Source: Flavobacteriaceae bacterium (GTDB taxonomy: Bacteria > Bacteroidota > Bacteroidia > Flavobacteriales > Flavobacteriaceae). Taken from it: a DNA stretch of 64,000 nucleotides. Both the position numbers and the translations under genes were made by a program. Shown here one piece after another: positions 9,968-18,436 of the stretch. The notes under the pieces were generated by a model. It did no database searches. It worked only from the letters and a program-made list of their open reading frames with translations, and had not been told where the DNA came from. How positions within the stretch are numbered: the stretch's first letter is position 1; the number at the start of each line of letters is the position of its first letter. Location of the stretch: NCBI GenBank assembly GCA_023264015.1, contig JALQTJ010000003.1, positions 39,704 to 103,703 on the forward strand. Reading direction: 5' to 3'.

Positions 9968-11026
9968 ATGTCAGCTGAAAACGCGACAAAACGAGATATT
10001 CGTGCGCTTGATCTTCAAGCGCTAAAAGCGTTTTTTGCACAGCACAATCAACAAGCTTTCAGAGCAGACCAGGTCTATCAGTGGCTATGGCATAAGGGTG
10101 TGCATCACTTTGAGGAGATGACTAACCTCTCAAAGTCAACGAGAGAACTTTTAGACACTCACTTTGTGATCAATCATATTGCGGTAGACCGTCAGCAACG
10201 CAGTTCAGATCAAACAATCAAGAATGCCATTCGATTACACGATGGGCTAACCGTTGAATCGGTCTTGATTCCTACCGAAACACGGAGCACGGCATGTGTA
10301 TCAAGTCAAGTAGGCTGCAGTTTAGACTGCACTTTTTGTGCGACCTCTCAACTTAAGCGCATGCGCAACCTGAACCCTGATGAGATTTACGATCAGGTGA
10401 TGGCTCTAGACCGTCAAAGCCAGTTGTACTTCGGAAGACCGCTATCAAACATCGTGTTTATGGGAATGGGAGAGCCGCTTATGAATTACAAGAATGTGAT
10501 TGCAGCGGTTGAACGCATTACAGAAGGGCTAGGACTTTCTCCGAAGCGAATCACGATCTCCACTTCTGGAATTCCAAAGATGATTGAAAAGTTGGCAGAT
10601 GAAAACCCTCGCTTTCAGTTGGCCGTTTCACTGCACTCAGCCCGCGAAAAAGTGCGTAACCAGATCATGCCTTTCAGCAGCTCGTTCGACCTTGAAACTT
10701 TGCAGAAGTCACTTCAATATTGGTATCAGCAAACACGTTCAAAAATCACCTTTGAGTATTTGATCTGGAAAGGGATTAACGACACACAAGAGGATATCGA
10801 TGCATTAGTTGCTTACTGTAAGCGCGTTCCTTCTAAGGTGAATATCATTGAATACAATCCTACTGATTTCGGAGATTTCGAGGCCGCAGATCACAAGGTG
10901 ATTCAGGCGTATAAAATAGCCTTAGAGCGCGCTCGGATTACGGTTACTGTGCGTCGCTCTAGAGGAAAGGATATCGATGCTGCTTGCGGCCAATTGGCGA
11001 ATAAATTGATACCTTTAGATTCCTAA
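9968..11026 (+). CDS. rlmN: 23S rRNA (adenine(2503)-C(2))-methyltransferase
   Basis: VSSQVGCSLDCTFCATSQ radical-SAM motif; FMGMGEPLMNY. Confidence 0.96.
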   Translation: MSAENATKRDIRALDLQALKAFFAQHNQQAFRADQVYQWLWHKGVHHFEEMTNLSKSTRELLDTHFVINHIAVDRQQRSSDQTIKNAIRLHDGLTVESVLIPTETRSTACVSSQVGCSLDCTFCATSQLKRMRNLNPDEIYDQVMALDRQSQLYFGRPLSNIVFMGMGEPLMNYKNVIAAVERITEGLGLSPKRITISTSGIPKMIEKLADENPRFQLAVSLHSAREKVRNQIMPFSSSFDLETLQKSLQYWYQQTRSKITFEYLIWKGINDTQEDIDALVAYCKRVPSKVNIIEYNPTDFGDFEAADHKVIQAYKIALERARITVTVRRSRGKDIDAACGQLANKLIPLDS

Positions 11027-11043
11027 AGTTCCCATCACTCTAC

Positions 11044-12021
11044 GTGCAAACTGTTGCCAAAATAAGACAGCCTATAGTTGCTGAAATGGATCTCTTTGAA
11101 GTCAAGTTCAAAGAGGCTATGGCTTCTAAGGTTGCACTGCTCAATCGCATCACCTACTACATCGCAAGTCGTAAGGGAAAGCAAATGCGTCCCATGTTTG
11201 TGTTTCTTGTGGCTAAATTAGTGGGTGAGGGCAAGGTGACTGACCGTACCTATCGAGGGGCTTCAATTATTGAGCTCATTCATACCGCCTCTTTGGTGCA
11301 TGACGATGTGATTGACGCGAGCGACAAACGGCGCGGTTTTTTTTCAGTAAACGCGTTATGGAAAAACAAAATTGCGGTCTTAGTAGGAGACTTTTTTTTC
11401 TCAAAAGGACTACTGCTTTCACTAGATCACGATGATTTTGATTTATTAAAAATTGTTTCTGAAGCCGTCAGAGAGATGAGTCAAGGTGAATTGCTGCAAT
11501 TAGAAAAAGCAAGACGCCTTGATATCAATGAAGTAGTTTATTACGATATTATCCGTCAGAAGACCGCTACGCTTATCGCTGCGTGTTGCGCTATGGGTGC
11601 TGCCTCTGTGGGATGCAGTGATGAAGAAATCGAACGCTTTCGCTCTTTTGGTGAATATGCCGGTATGGCCTTTCAAATTAAAGACGACCTCTTCGATTAT
11701 ACTGAGGGTGCTATAGGTAAGCCGACGGGTATCGATATTAAAGAGCAGAAGATGACGCTGCCTTTGATTTATGTGCTCAATCAGGCCTCTGACCGCGATA
11801 AGCGTTGGATCATTGATTCGGTAAAGCGCCACCATAAAGACAAGAAGAGGGTGAAAGAGGTGATTGCGTATGTAAAAGATAATGGCGGGCTCGAATATGC
11901 CATTCGCCAGATGAACCGCTATAGAGATGCTGCCTTAGGACTTCTGGTTAACTATCCCGAGAGTGCCTTCAAGACAGCACTGGTCGATTTGGTCAATTAT
12001 GTGGTTGATCGCAAAAAATAA
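11044..12021 (+). CDS. polyprenyl synthetase family protein
   Basis: LVHDDVIDASDKRRG and IKDDLFDYT Asp-rich motifs; GTG start. Confidence 0.93.
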   Translation: MQTVAKIRQPIVAEMDLFEVKFKEAMASKVALLNRITYYIASRKGKQMRPMFVFLVAKLVGEGKVTDRTYRGASIIELIHTASLVHDDVIDASDKRRGFFSVNALWKNKIAVLVGDFFFSKGLLLSLDHDDFDLLKIVSEAVREMSQGELLQLEKARRLDINEVVYYDIIRQKTATLIAACCAMGAASVGCSDEEIERFRSFGEYAGMAFQIKDDLFDYTEGAIGKPTGIDIKEQKMTLPLIYVLNQASDRDKRWIIDSVKRHHKDKKRVKEVIAYVKDNGGLEYAIRQMNRYRDAALGLLVNYPESAFKTALVDLVNYVVDRKK

Positions 12022-12039
12022 AGAATAGAACTAAGACTT

Positions 12040-14031
12040 ATGATTTCAAAATCTACCATCGATAAGGTTTACGAGGCGGTTCGTGTAGAAGAAGTCATTC
12101 AAGACTACGTTCAACTCAAGAAATCCGGAGCAAATTTTAAAGGACTAAGCCCGTTCACCAGCGAACGTACTCCGAGTTTTATGGTGTCGCCGGTAAAGCA
12201 AATCTGGAAGGATTTCAGTAGCGGAAAAGGGGGTAATGCTATCGCTTTTTTGATGGAGATGGAGCAGTTTACCTACCCAGAAGCCATTCGCTACCTCGCT
12301 CAGAAATACAATATTGAAGTTGAAGAGACCGCTCAGTCTGAAGAACAAAAAGAAGCAAGGGATCATCAAGAAAGTCTGTTTTTGGTTACCGAATTTGCTC
12401 ACGATTACTTTCAGCGTCAACTTCACGAAGATGCAAAGGGCAGGGCGATCGGCTTGTCTTATTTTCAAGAGAGGGGATTCACAGACGAAACCATTAAACG
12501 CTTCAAACTTGGATTTGGAGGTACCGCTTGGAACGGATTGGCAGACCAGGCCCTCAAGAATGGATATCGCGCAGCGCTGCTCGAAGAATCAGGAGTGTGT
12601 TTCGCAATTGATGGCGCGCAACAAGCGAATGAGGCCGACGGACTTCGAGATCGTTTTAGAGACCGAGTTATTTTTCCGATTCAAAGTACGAGCGGAAGGG
12701 TTCTGGGCTTTGGCGGACGCATCTTAGATTCTCAGAAGAAGGTTGCCAAGTATGTCAATTCTCCTGAGAGTCCGATTTACCATAAGGCCAAGGCGCTCTA
12801 CGGTATCCACTACGCGAAATCTGCCATAGCTAAGGCGAATAACTGCTACCTAGTTGAAGGGTATACCGATGTTATACAGCTGCATCAACGCGGGCTCGAG
12901 AACGTGGTTTCATCGAGCGGAACAGCCTTGACCGAGTCGCAGATTCGTATGATTCGTCGTCTTTGTACGACCATAACCTTGATCTTTGATGCAGATCAGG
13001 CCGGAATCAGGGCGTCAATGAGAAGTATTGATCTGATCTTGGCTGAGGGCCTAAACGTACGTGTGCTTTCGCTTCCAGAGGGTGAAGACCCTGATAGTTT
13101 TGCTCGCCATCACGATTTAGAAGAGATAACAACCTATTTCGAGGCCAATCAAATAGACTTCATTACCTACAAGGCACAGATTTTACTCAAAGAGGCCAAC
13201 GATCCCATTACCACCTCTGAGGCCATTCGCGAGATTGTGAAGAGTATATGGCATATCAACGATCCTATTAAGCGTGAATTGTATGTAAAGCAGTGCGTTG
13301 ACACCTTTCAGTTAAGTGAAGCGGTGGTCTACAAGGCTTTGGCTGATCTTGAGGCAAAAGAGAAGCGTGACTCTAGAAATAGTGCGGCTAGTACTCAGCC
13401 TAAACCACTAGAGGTGATTCAAGAACCTGAGGTACTCAACAAAAAAGATCGGCAGAAAGAGTTAGAGCGCGCTTTGATCGAGGCCTTGGTGTTATATGGA
13501 GCTCAGGTAGAAGTGTTTGATGACGAGTTTCTGGAGCCTGACGAAAAAACAGGAGGGCTAGTAGCTAAGCGTTCACTTGTGGAGTCAAAGGTGTATGAAA
13601 AGATTTATCTCGATTTACAACAAGATGAAATGCGCTTCTCTGACCCGATTTACGATAGCCTATTCGAAATGCTTATTCGCTTCTATACCGAAGAGCAAGG
13701 CGAAGAAGTAAGCGAATTACTCAAATACCTTGAGAAGCAGCAAAAAGAAGAATTGGTGGCGCCATTATCGACCATTGTTTTTGACTATGAACGCTACGCC
13801 TTGCACCAATGGGAACGAAAAAATATCTATCCGAAAGACAGAAGCGATCAGATTGCGCAACAAGTTTCTGAAACCATCCTTTCTCTTCGTTCATACTGGG
13901 TACAACAGCATTTAGAGGAACTGCAAAAGAAAAGTGCAGAAGCAAAAGAAGAGGTGTTAGAAGAGGTGATGGATTACCTCATGCTTAATAAGGTACTCAG
14001 TAAGCGTTTGAATCGGGTATTAACCCTTTAG
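12040..14031 (+). CDS. dnaG: DNA primase
   Basis: PSFMVSPVKQIWKDFSSGKGGNAIAF, YLVEGYTDVIQLHQ TOPRIM domain. Confidence 0.95.
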   Translation: MISKSTIDKVYEAVRVEEVIQDYVQLKKSGANFKGLSPFTSERTPSFMVSPVKQIWKDFSSGKGGNAIAFLMEMEQFTYPEAIRYLAQKYNIEVEETAQSEEQKEARDHQESLFLVTEFAHDYFQRQLHEDAKGRAIGLSYFQERGFTDETIKRFKLGFGGTAWNGLADQALKNGYRAALLEESGVCFAIDGAQQANEADGLRDRFRDRVIFPIQSTSGRVLGFGGRILDSQKKVAKYVNSPESPIYHKAKALYGIHYAKSAIAKANNCYLVEGYTDVIQLHQRGLENVVSSSGTALTESQIRMIRRLCTTITLIFDADQAGIRASMRSIDLILAEGLNVRVLSLPEGEDPDSFARHHDLEEITTYFEANQIDFITYKAQILLKEANDPITTSEAIREIVKSIWHINDPIKRELYVKQCVDTFQLSEAVVYKALADLEAKEKRDSRNSAASTQPKPLEVIQEPEVLNKKDRQKELERALIEALVLYGAQVEVFDDEFLEPDEKTGGLVAKRSLVESKVYEKIYLDLQQDEMRFSDPIYDSLFEMLIRFYTEEQGEEVSELLKYLEKQQKEELVAPLSTIVFDYERYALHQWERKNIYPKDRSDQIAQQVSETILSLRSYWVQQHLEELQKKSAEAKEEVLEEVMDYLMLNKVLSKRLNRVLTL

Positions 14032-14032
14032 C

Positions 14033-14839
14033 TTAACGAAGCTCATTTGGAATTTCACATACGGGAATAGGATCCATTTTGTGTTTGTTGGCGTTGTGAA
14101 ATTTGAGAAAAATCTGATACACTTCACGCTCTCTACCCTCGAATTCATCCACCGATTTGTGCGCTTCGTGCATCTGCATCGCCCACTCCAACTCGCGATA
14201 GCTAGCGCCAATTTGATCTTCATCTGAACGGTTGTCTCCCCACAGGCCATCGGTCGGAGGGGCATCAATGATTTCTTGATTCACGCCTAGGTGTTTTCCT
14301 AAATCCCAAACCTCTGTTTTGGTGAGGTCGGCGATGGGGCTTAAGTCTACCCCTCCGTCTCCGTATTTAGTGTAAAACCCAACTCCAAAGTCTTCGACTT
14401 TATTGCCCGTCCCTGCCACTAGCGAAGAGGTGCATTGCGCGACGTAGTACAAGGTACTCATGCGCAAACGCGCCCTTGAATTCGCAAGTGCAAGATGGGT
14501 CAGTTCTTCTTCTGCAGCGGTGAGCGTCTGTGCCGATTTAAAGGCGTCAAATACCCCATCCAAAGGCACACTTAGTACTGAAACATTAGGATAGCGCTCG
14601 CTTAAGGCATTCATATGCTTCAAACCTCTATCCAATTGATCCTTGGCTTGACTTATAGGCATATTGAGCAGTGTAACCTTCAAACCCGTTTCTGCGCAAA
14701 GCGTTGAAGTGGTGGCAGAGTCGATTCCACCTGAAACACCAACAACAAATCCTTTGGCTTTAGCCTTCATGGCATAGTCACTGAGCCACTGAACGATGTG
14801 ATTTTTAACTGCTTCGGCCTTCATGAGCTTTTTGTGCAA
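14033..14839 (-). CDS. nadE: NAD+ synthase
   Basis: GVSGGIDSATT, NKVEDFGVGFYTKYGDGGVDLSPIADLTKTEV. Confidence 0.95.
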   Translation of the reverse strand: MHKKLMKAEAVKNHIVQWLSDYAMKAKAKGFVVGVSGGIDSATTSTLCAETGLKVTLLNMPISQAKDQLDRGLKHMNALSERYPNVSVLSVPLDGVFDAFKSAQTLTAAEEELTHLALANSRARLRMSTLYYVAQCTSSLVAGTGNKVEDFGVGFYTKYGDGGVDLSPIADLTKTEVWDLGKHLGVNQEIIDAPPTDGLWGDNRSDEDQIGASYRELEWAMQMHEAHKSVDEFEGREREVYQIFLKFHNANKHKMDPIPVCEIPNELR

Positions 14840-14882
14840 AGTTAAGGCTTAGAATGGGTAATTTTGAACAAAGAAATAACAG

Positions 14883-15224
14883 ATGGCAGACACACACCGC
14901 TCGAAGATAGAACTCCGTATAGAATTAGATGAAAATAAGATTCCCGAAACCTTAAGTTGGACAGCAGAGGATGGGGGAGTTGCAGATGCTTTAACAAAGG
15001 CGATGTTGCTTTCTATTTGGGATCCAGAGGCGAAGGAAACCTTGAGTATTGATTTGTGGACTAAGGATATGCCGGTAGATGAAATGAAGCTCTTCTTTCA
15101 TCAAACCCTGGTGCGAATGGCTTCTACCTTTGAAAAGGCAACTCAAGAAACTGAAATATCAGGGAGAATGAGAGACTTCGCGGCGTATTTTGCTGAACAG
15201 CTAAAATTGTACGATGAGCGCTAG
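14883..15224 (+). CDS. gldC: gliding motility protein GldC
   Basis: SKIELRIELDENKIPETLSWTAEDGG...AMLLSIWDP...DLWTKDMPVDEMK...DFAAYF. Confidence 0.9.
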   Translation: MADTHRSKIELRIELDENKIPETLSWTAEDGGVADALTKAMLLSIWDPEAKETLSIDLWTKDMPVDEMKLFFHQTLVRMASTFEKATQETEISGRMRDFAAYFAEQLKLYDER

Positions 15225-15836
15225 TTAGCGTTCCGCTCTGTACATTTCGTTAAGACGATCTATTTCTTCTAAAATCTGATCACAACCCAAACCTGAACTT
15301 GAAGAGGTGACAAAATAGGGTGGATGCTCTTCCCAGGCGCCATCGGTCATGGCCTTGCAATAGGCATCAATTTTTTTCTGTACAGCGCCTTTTTTGAGTT
15401 TGTCAGCCTTGGTAAACACCATATAAAAGGCAATTTCTTTTGAGGCAAGCCAAGCCATGAATTCTAAGTCTATCGGTTGAGGTTCGTGGCGACTGTCAAT
15501 CAAAACAAAGGCACAGAATAGCTGCTCTCTTTTGATGAAGTAGGAGCGAATATAGCTCTGAAACTCTTTTTTAGTAGACTTTGAAACGCGGGCATACCCG
15601 TATCCTGGTAAATCGACTAGAAACCAATTTTCATTAATGATGAAATGATTAATGAGTTGGGTTTTTCCAGGTCTTGATGAGGTCTTCGCTAATGAGTTGT
15701 GTCGCGTAAGGGCGTTTATTAATGAAGACTTACCCACATTCGACCTGCCAATAAAAGCGTATTCGGGTAGGGGCTGGTTGGGGCAGTGCTCAACCGACGA
15801 GTTGCTCATCACAAATCTGGCCGAGTGAATTTTCAT
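15225..15836 (-). CDS. engB: ribosome biogenesis GTP-binding protein YsxC/EngB
   Basis: [35 protein letters not shown]. Confidence 0.95.
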   Translation of the reverse strand: MKIHSARFVMSNSSVEHCPNQPLPEYAFIGRSNVGKSSLINALTRHNSLAKTSSRPGKTQLINHFIINENWFLVDLPGYGYARVSKSTKKEFQSYIRSYFIKREQLFCAFVLIDSRHEPQPIDLEFMAWLASKEIAFYMVFTKADKLKKGAVQKKIDAYCKAMTDGAWEEHPPYFVTSSSSGLGCDQILEEIDRLNEMYRAER

Positions 15837-15849
15837 GCCTTTGGTGGGT

Positions 15850-16620
15850 TTAAATTTGCCGTTCTTTTAGCCAGGCCTCAAGCAGCTGGTTAAAGGTTTC
15901 AGGGTGCTCCATCATGGGAGCATGGCCGCACTTATCAACCCAAAACAAGTCAGAGTCAGGTAGAAGGGTGTTGAATTCTTCTGCAACCTCTGGAGGAGTA
16001 ACCTTATCGTTTCTACCCCAAATGATGCAAACCGGTTTTTTGAGTTTCGGAAGGTCATTGGCCATATTGTGGCGAATGGCACTTTTTGCTATAGCTAGAG
16101 TCTTAACCAGTTTTACTCTATCGTTGACAAGGTCAAAAACCTCGTCAATAATTTCTTTAGTGGCAACAGCCGGATCGTAGAAGACCTCTTCGGCCTTTTT
16201 CTTGATGTACTCGTAGTCTCCGCGTTTAGGGTAACTGTCTCCCATAGAATTCTCGTACAAGCCCGAACTTCCGGTGATAACCAGCGCCTTCACATTTTTC
16301 GGAAATAGTTTGAGGTGTAGCAATCCAATATGTCCTCCTAATGAATTTCCGAGTAGAACGACATCCTTAAGACCTAAGTGTTGAATGAAGGCATCGATAT
16401 ATTCTGCAAAATTCTTTACGGTGGTCTTTAAAAGAGGAAGATCGTACAAAGGTAAAACCGGAATAATCACCCTATAGTCAAGCTTAGAAAAATGAGTGGT
16501 GACTGCAGAGAAGTTGCTTAGCCCGCCCATGAGACCGTGTAGCACGATGATAGGCGTTCCTTCTCCTTCGTCTAAATACTGAAACTTCCCTGATTGCTTA
16601 GTCTTCTGGCCTTGTTGCAT
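15850..16620 (-). CDS. alpha/beta hydrolase
   Basis: VLHGLMGGLSNF, LLGNSLGGHIGLL, GHAPMMEHPE. Confidence 0.9.
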   Translation of the reverse strand: MQQGQKTKQSGKFQYLDEGEGTPIIVLHGLMGGLSNFSAVTTHFSKLDYRVIIPVLPLYDLPLLKTTVKNFAEYIDAFIQHLGLKDVVLLGNSLGGHIGLLHLKLFPKNVKALVITGSSGLYENSMGDSYPKRGDYEYIKKKAEEVFYDPAVATKEIIDEVFDLVNDRVKLVKTLAIAKSAIRHNMANDLPKLKKPVCIIWGRNDKVTPPEVAEEFNTLLPDSDLFWVDKCGHAPMMEHPETFNQLLEAWLKERQI

Positions 16621-16686
16621 ACTGCGGTCTTGCGAAGCCCAAATATAGAAAAATAGCGCAACTACACTACTGGTGATAACTTTTCT

Positions 16687-16726
16687 AAAATTGTGGATAA
16701 AAGTGTCAGAAAGTGTAAAAAAGTGG
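16687..16726 (+). promoter_or_regulatory. putative MraZ operator: four GTG[G/T] boxes in 10-bp phase
   Basis: AAAATTGTGG-ATAAAAGTGT-CAGAAAGTGT-AAAAAAGTGG immediately upstream of the mraZ -7 box. Confidence 0.75.
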
Positions 16727-16738
16727 AGATTTAACGAC

Positions 16739-16746
16739 TATATTTG
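16739..16746 (+). promoter_or_regulatory. -7 element of the mraZ/dcw promoter (TATATTTG)
   Basis: Exact TAnnTTTG match 13 nt before ATG 16759. Confidence 0.65.
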
Positions 16747-16758
16747 AGATATAATTCA

Positions 16759-17226
16759 ATGAATGTGACCCATTTAATCGGACAGTACGAGTGTAAGGCT
16801 GACGTCAAAGGGCGTGTGAACATACCCACATCGCTCATGGCACAGCTGAATGACGTCTTAGATAAGGGGTTTGTTATCAAGCGATCTGTTTTTCAGCAGT
16901 GTTTAGAATTCTACCCTAAACAGGCTTACGACGAATTGATGACGAAGATTGTGGCTAAAAACCAGTTCAGTAGAAACTACGACACCTTCTTGAGGAACTT
17001 TTTAGCAGGTTCTCAGCAGCTCACTCTAGAGGAGCACGGAAGGCTTCAGATACCAAAGAACTTAATCGCTTTCGCCTCGATTCAAAAAGAGGTGGTACTG
17101 GCTTCGGCGATCAACCGCATAGAAATATGGGACAAAGCCAAGTACGAGGCGGTGTTAACCGAAGGACAAGACATATACGCAGATTTAGCTGAATCTATAT
17201 TCTCAGATGATTCCAACTTATCATAA
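16759..17226 (+). CDS. mraZ: division/cell wall cluster transcriptional repressor MraZ
   Basis: IGQYECKADVKGRVNIPTSLMAQL, LEEHGRLQIPKNL; ATG 16759 preferred over TTG 16744, which lies inside the -7 box. Confidence 0.95.
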   Translation: MNVTHLIGQYECKADVKGRVNIPTSLMAQLNDVLDKGFVIKRSVFQQCLEFYPKQAYDELMTKIVAKNQFSRNYDTFLRNFLAGSQQLTLEEHGRLQIPKNLIAFASIQKEVVLASAINRIEIWDKAKYEAVLTEGQDIYADLAESIFSDDSNLS

Positions 17227-18130
17227 TCCGGTCTTACTTGACGCTTGTATCGACGCCTTGGCGATACAACCGGGCGGCACTTATGTAGACTTGACTTTCG
17301 GAGGTGGGGGCCATTCTAGGGCGATACTGAATCAGCTGGGATCAGAAGGTCGCTTATTTGCCTTCGATCAAGATGTAGATGCCCAAGAGAACCGGATTGA
17401 CGATCAGCGTTTCACCTTGATCGCCTCGAACTTCAAACACTTAAAGGCGCAGCTTCGTTTCTACGGCTGTAAAAAAGTGGACGGAGTTTTGGCAGACTTC
17501 GGAGTCTCTTCGCATCAGTTTGACACGGCATCGCGTGGATTTTCTACACGATTTGATGCCCCTCTCGATATGCGTATGAACAATCAATCCGGAATAACGG
17601 CGGCTGAGGTAGTCAATACCTATTCGGCTGATGATCTTGCGCGACTCTTTAGAACCTATGCTGATTTGAAGAATGCATATGCCATCGCAAAAGCCATTCT
17701 TCAAGGGCGTGCCGTTAACTCAATCGACACCACCTTTGAATTAATAGAGGTCATTTCTGCTGCGATATACGTGCCTAAGCGCAATCAGCAATTAGCTCAG
17801 GTTTTTCAGGCCTTACGTATAGAGGTGAATAAAGAACTGGAGGCTATTGAATTGATGTTACCACAACTCATTGAGGTAGTGGCTCTTAAGGGAAGAATCG
17901 CACTTATGAGTTACCATTCGCTAGAGGATCGTTTAGTGAAAAATTTCATTCGTTCTTCTCGCTTAGATGGGGAGGTGCAGAAAGACTTCTTCGGTAATCC
18001 ACAATTGTATTTCAAAAAAATCGGAAAGCCCATTGAAGCCTCAGAAGAAGAGGTGTCAATGAATTCTAGAGCCAGAAGTGCCGTGTTGAGAATAGCTGAG
18101 CGTGTTGAACCCAAAACGATGACTTCATGA
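17207..18130 (+). CDS. rsmH: 16S rRNA (cytosine(1402)-N(4))-methyltransferase
   Basis: YHNPVLLDACIDAL, VDLTFGGGGHSRAIL, LADFGVSSHQFD, FQALRIEVNKEL. Confidence 0.96.
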   Translation: MIPTYHNPVLLDACIDALAIQPGGTYVDLTFGGGGHSRAILNQLGSEGRLFAFDQDVDAQENRIDDQRFTLIASNFKHLKAQLRFYGCKKVDGVLADFGVSSHQFDTASRGFSTRFDAPLDMRMNNQSGITAAEVVNTYSADDLARLFRTYADLKNAYAIAKAILQGRAVNSIDTTFELIEVISAAIYVPKRNQQLAQVFQALRIEVNKELEAIELMLPQLIEVVALKGRIALMSYHSLEDRLVKNFIRSSRLDGEVQKDFFGNPQLYFKKIGKPIEASEEEVSMNSRARSAVLRIAERVEPKTMTS

Positions 18131-18435
18131 AAAAGTGGTTTCTAAGTCTTTTTAAGGGGAGTTTTTTGGTGAGCGAAGACGCAGCGCGAAACTGGCGATT
18201 TATTCTATATGTATTCTCATTGTTCGTTGTTATGATTTATGCGGCGCACAGTGCTGACCAAAAAGTGGTACGTATCGATCAGTTAAATAAAGAATTGCAA
18301 GGGCTTAGAAATGAACATATTGAAGGACGTAGAGCTGTGCAGCAGTCGCGCTTAGAGTCTTCGATGCGTCAAACTCTAGAGGTGCGTGGGCTGAAGCCTT
18401 CAGAGAATCCTCCAGTAAAAATAATAGTCGAATAG
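18127..18435 (+). CDS. ftsL: FtsL-like cell division protein
   Basis: 102 aa, single TM plus coiled coil, between rsmH and ftsI. Confidence 0.8.
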   Translation: MKKWFLSLFKGSFLVSEDAARNWRFILYVFSLFVVMIYAAHSADQKVVRIDQLNKELQGLRNEHIEGRRAVQQSRLESSMRQTLEVRGLKPSENPPVKIIVE

Positions 18436-18436
18436 C

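Noticed and set aside
12314-12727. 137-aa alternative-frame ORF within dnaG
   Set aside because: Overlaps the conserved DnaG frame; low-complexity basic start and no recognisable motif.
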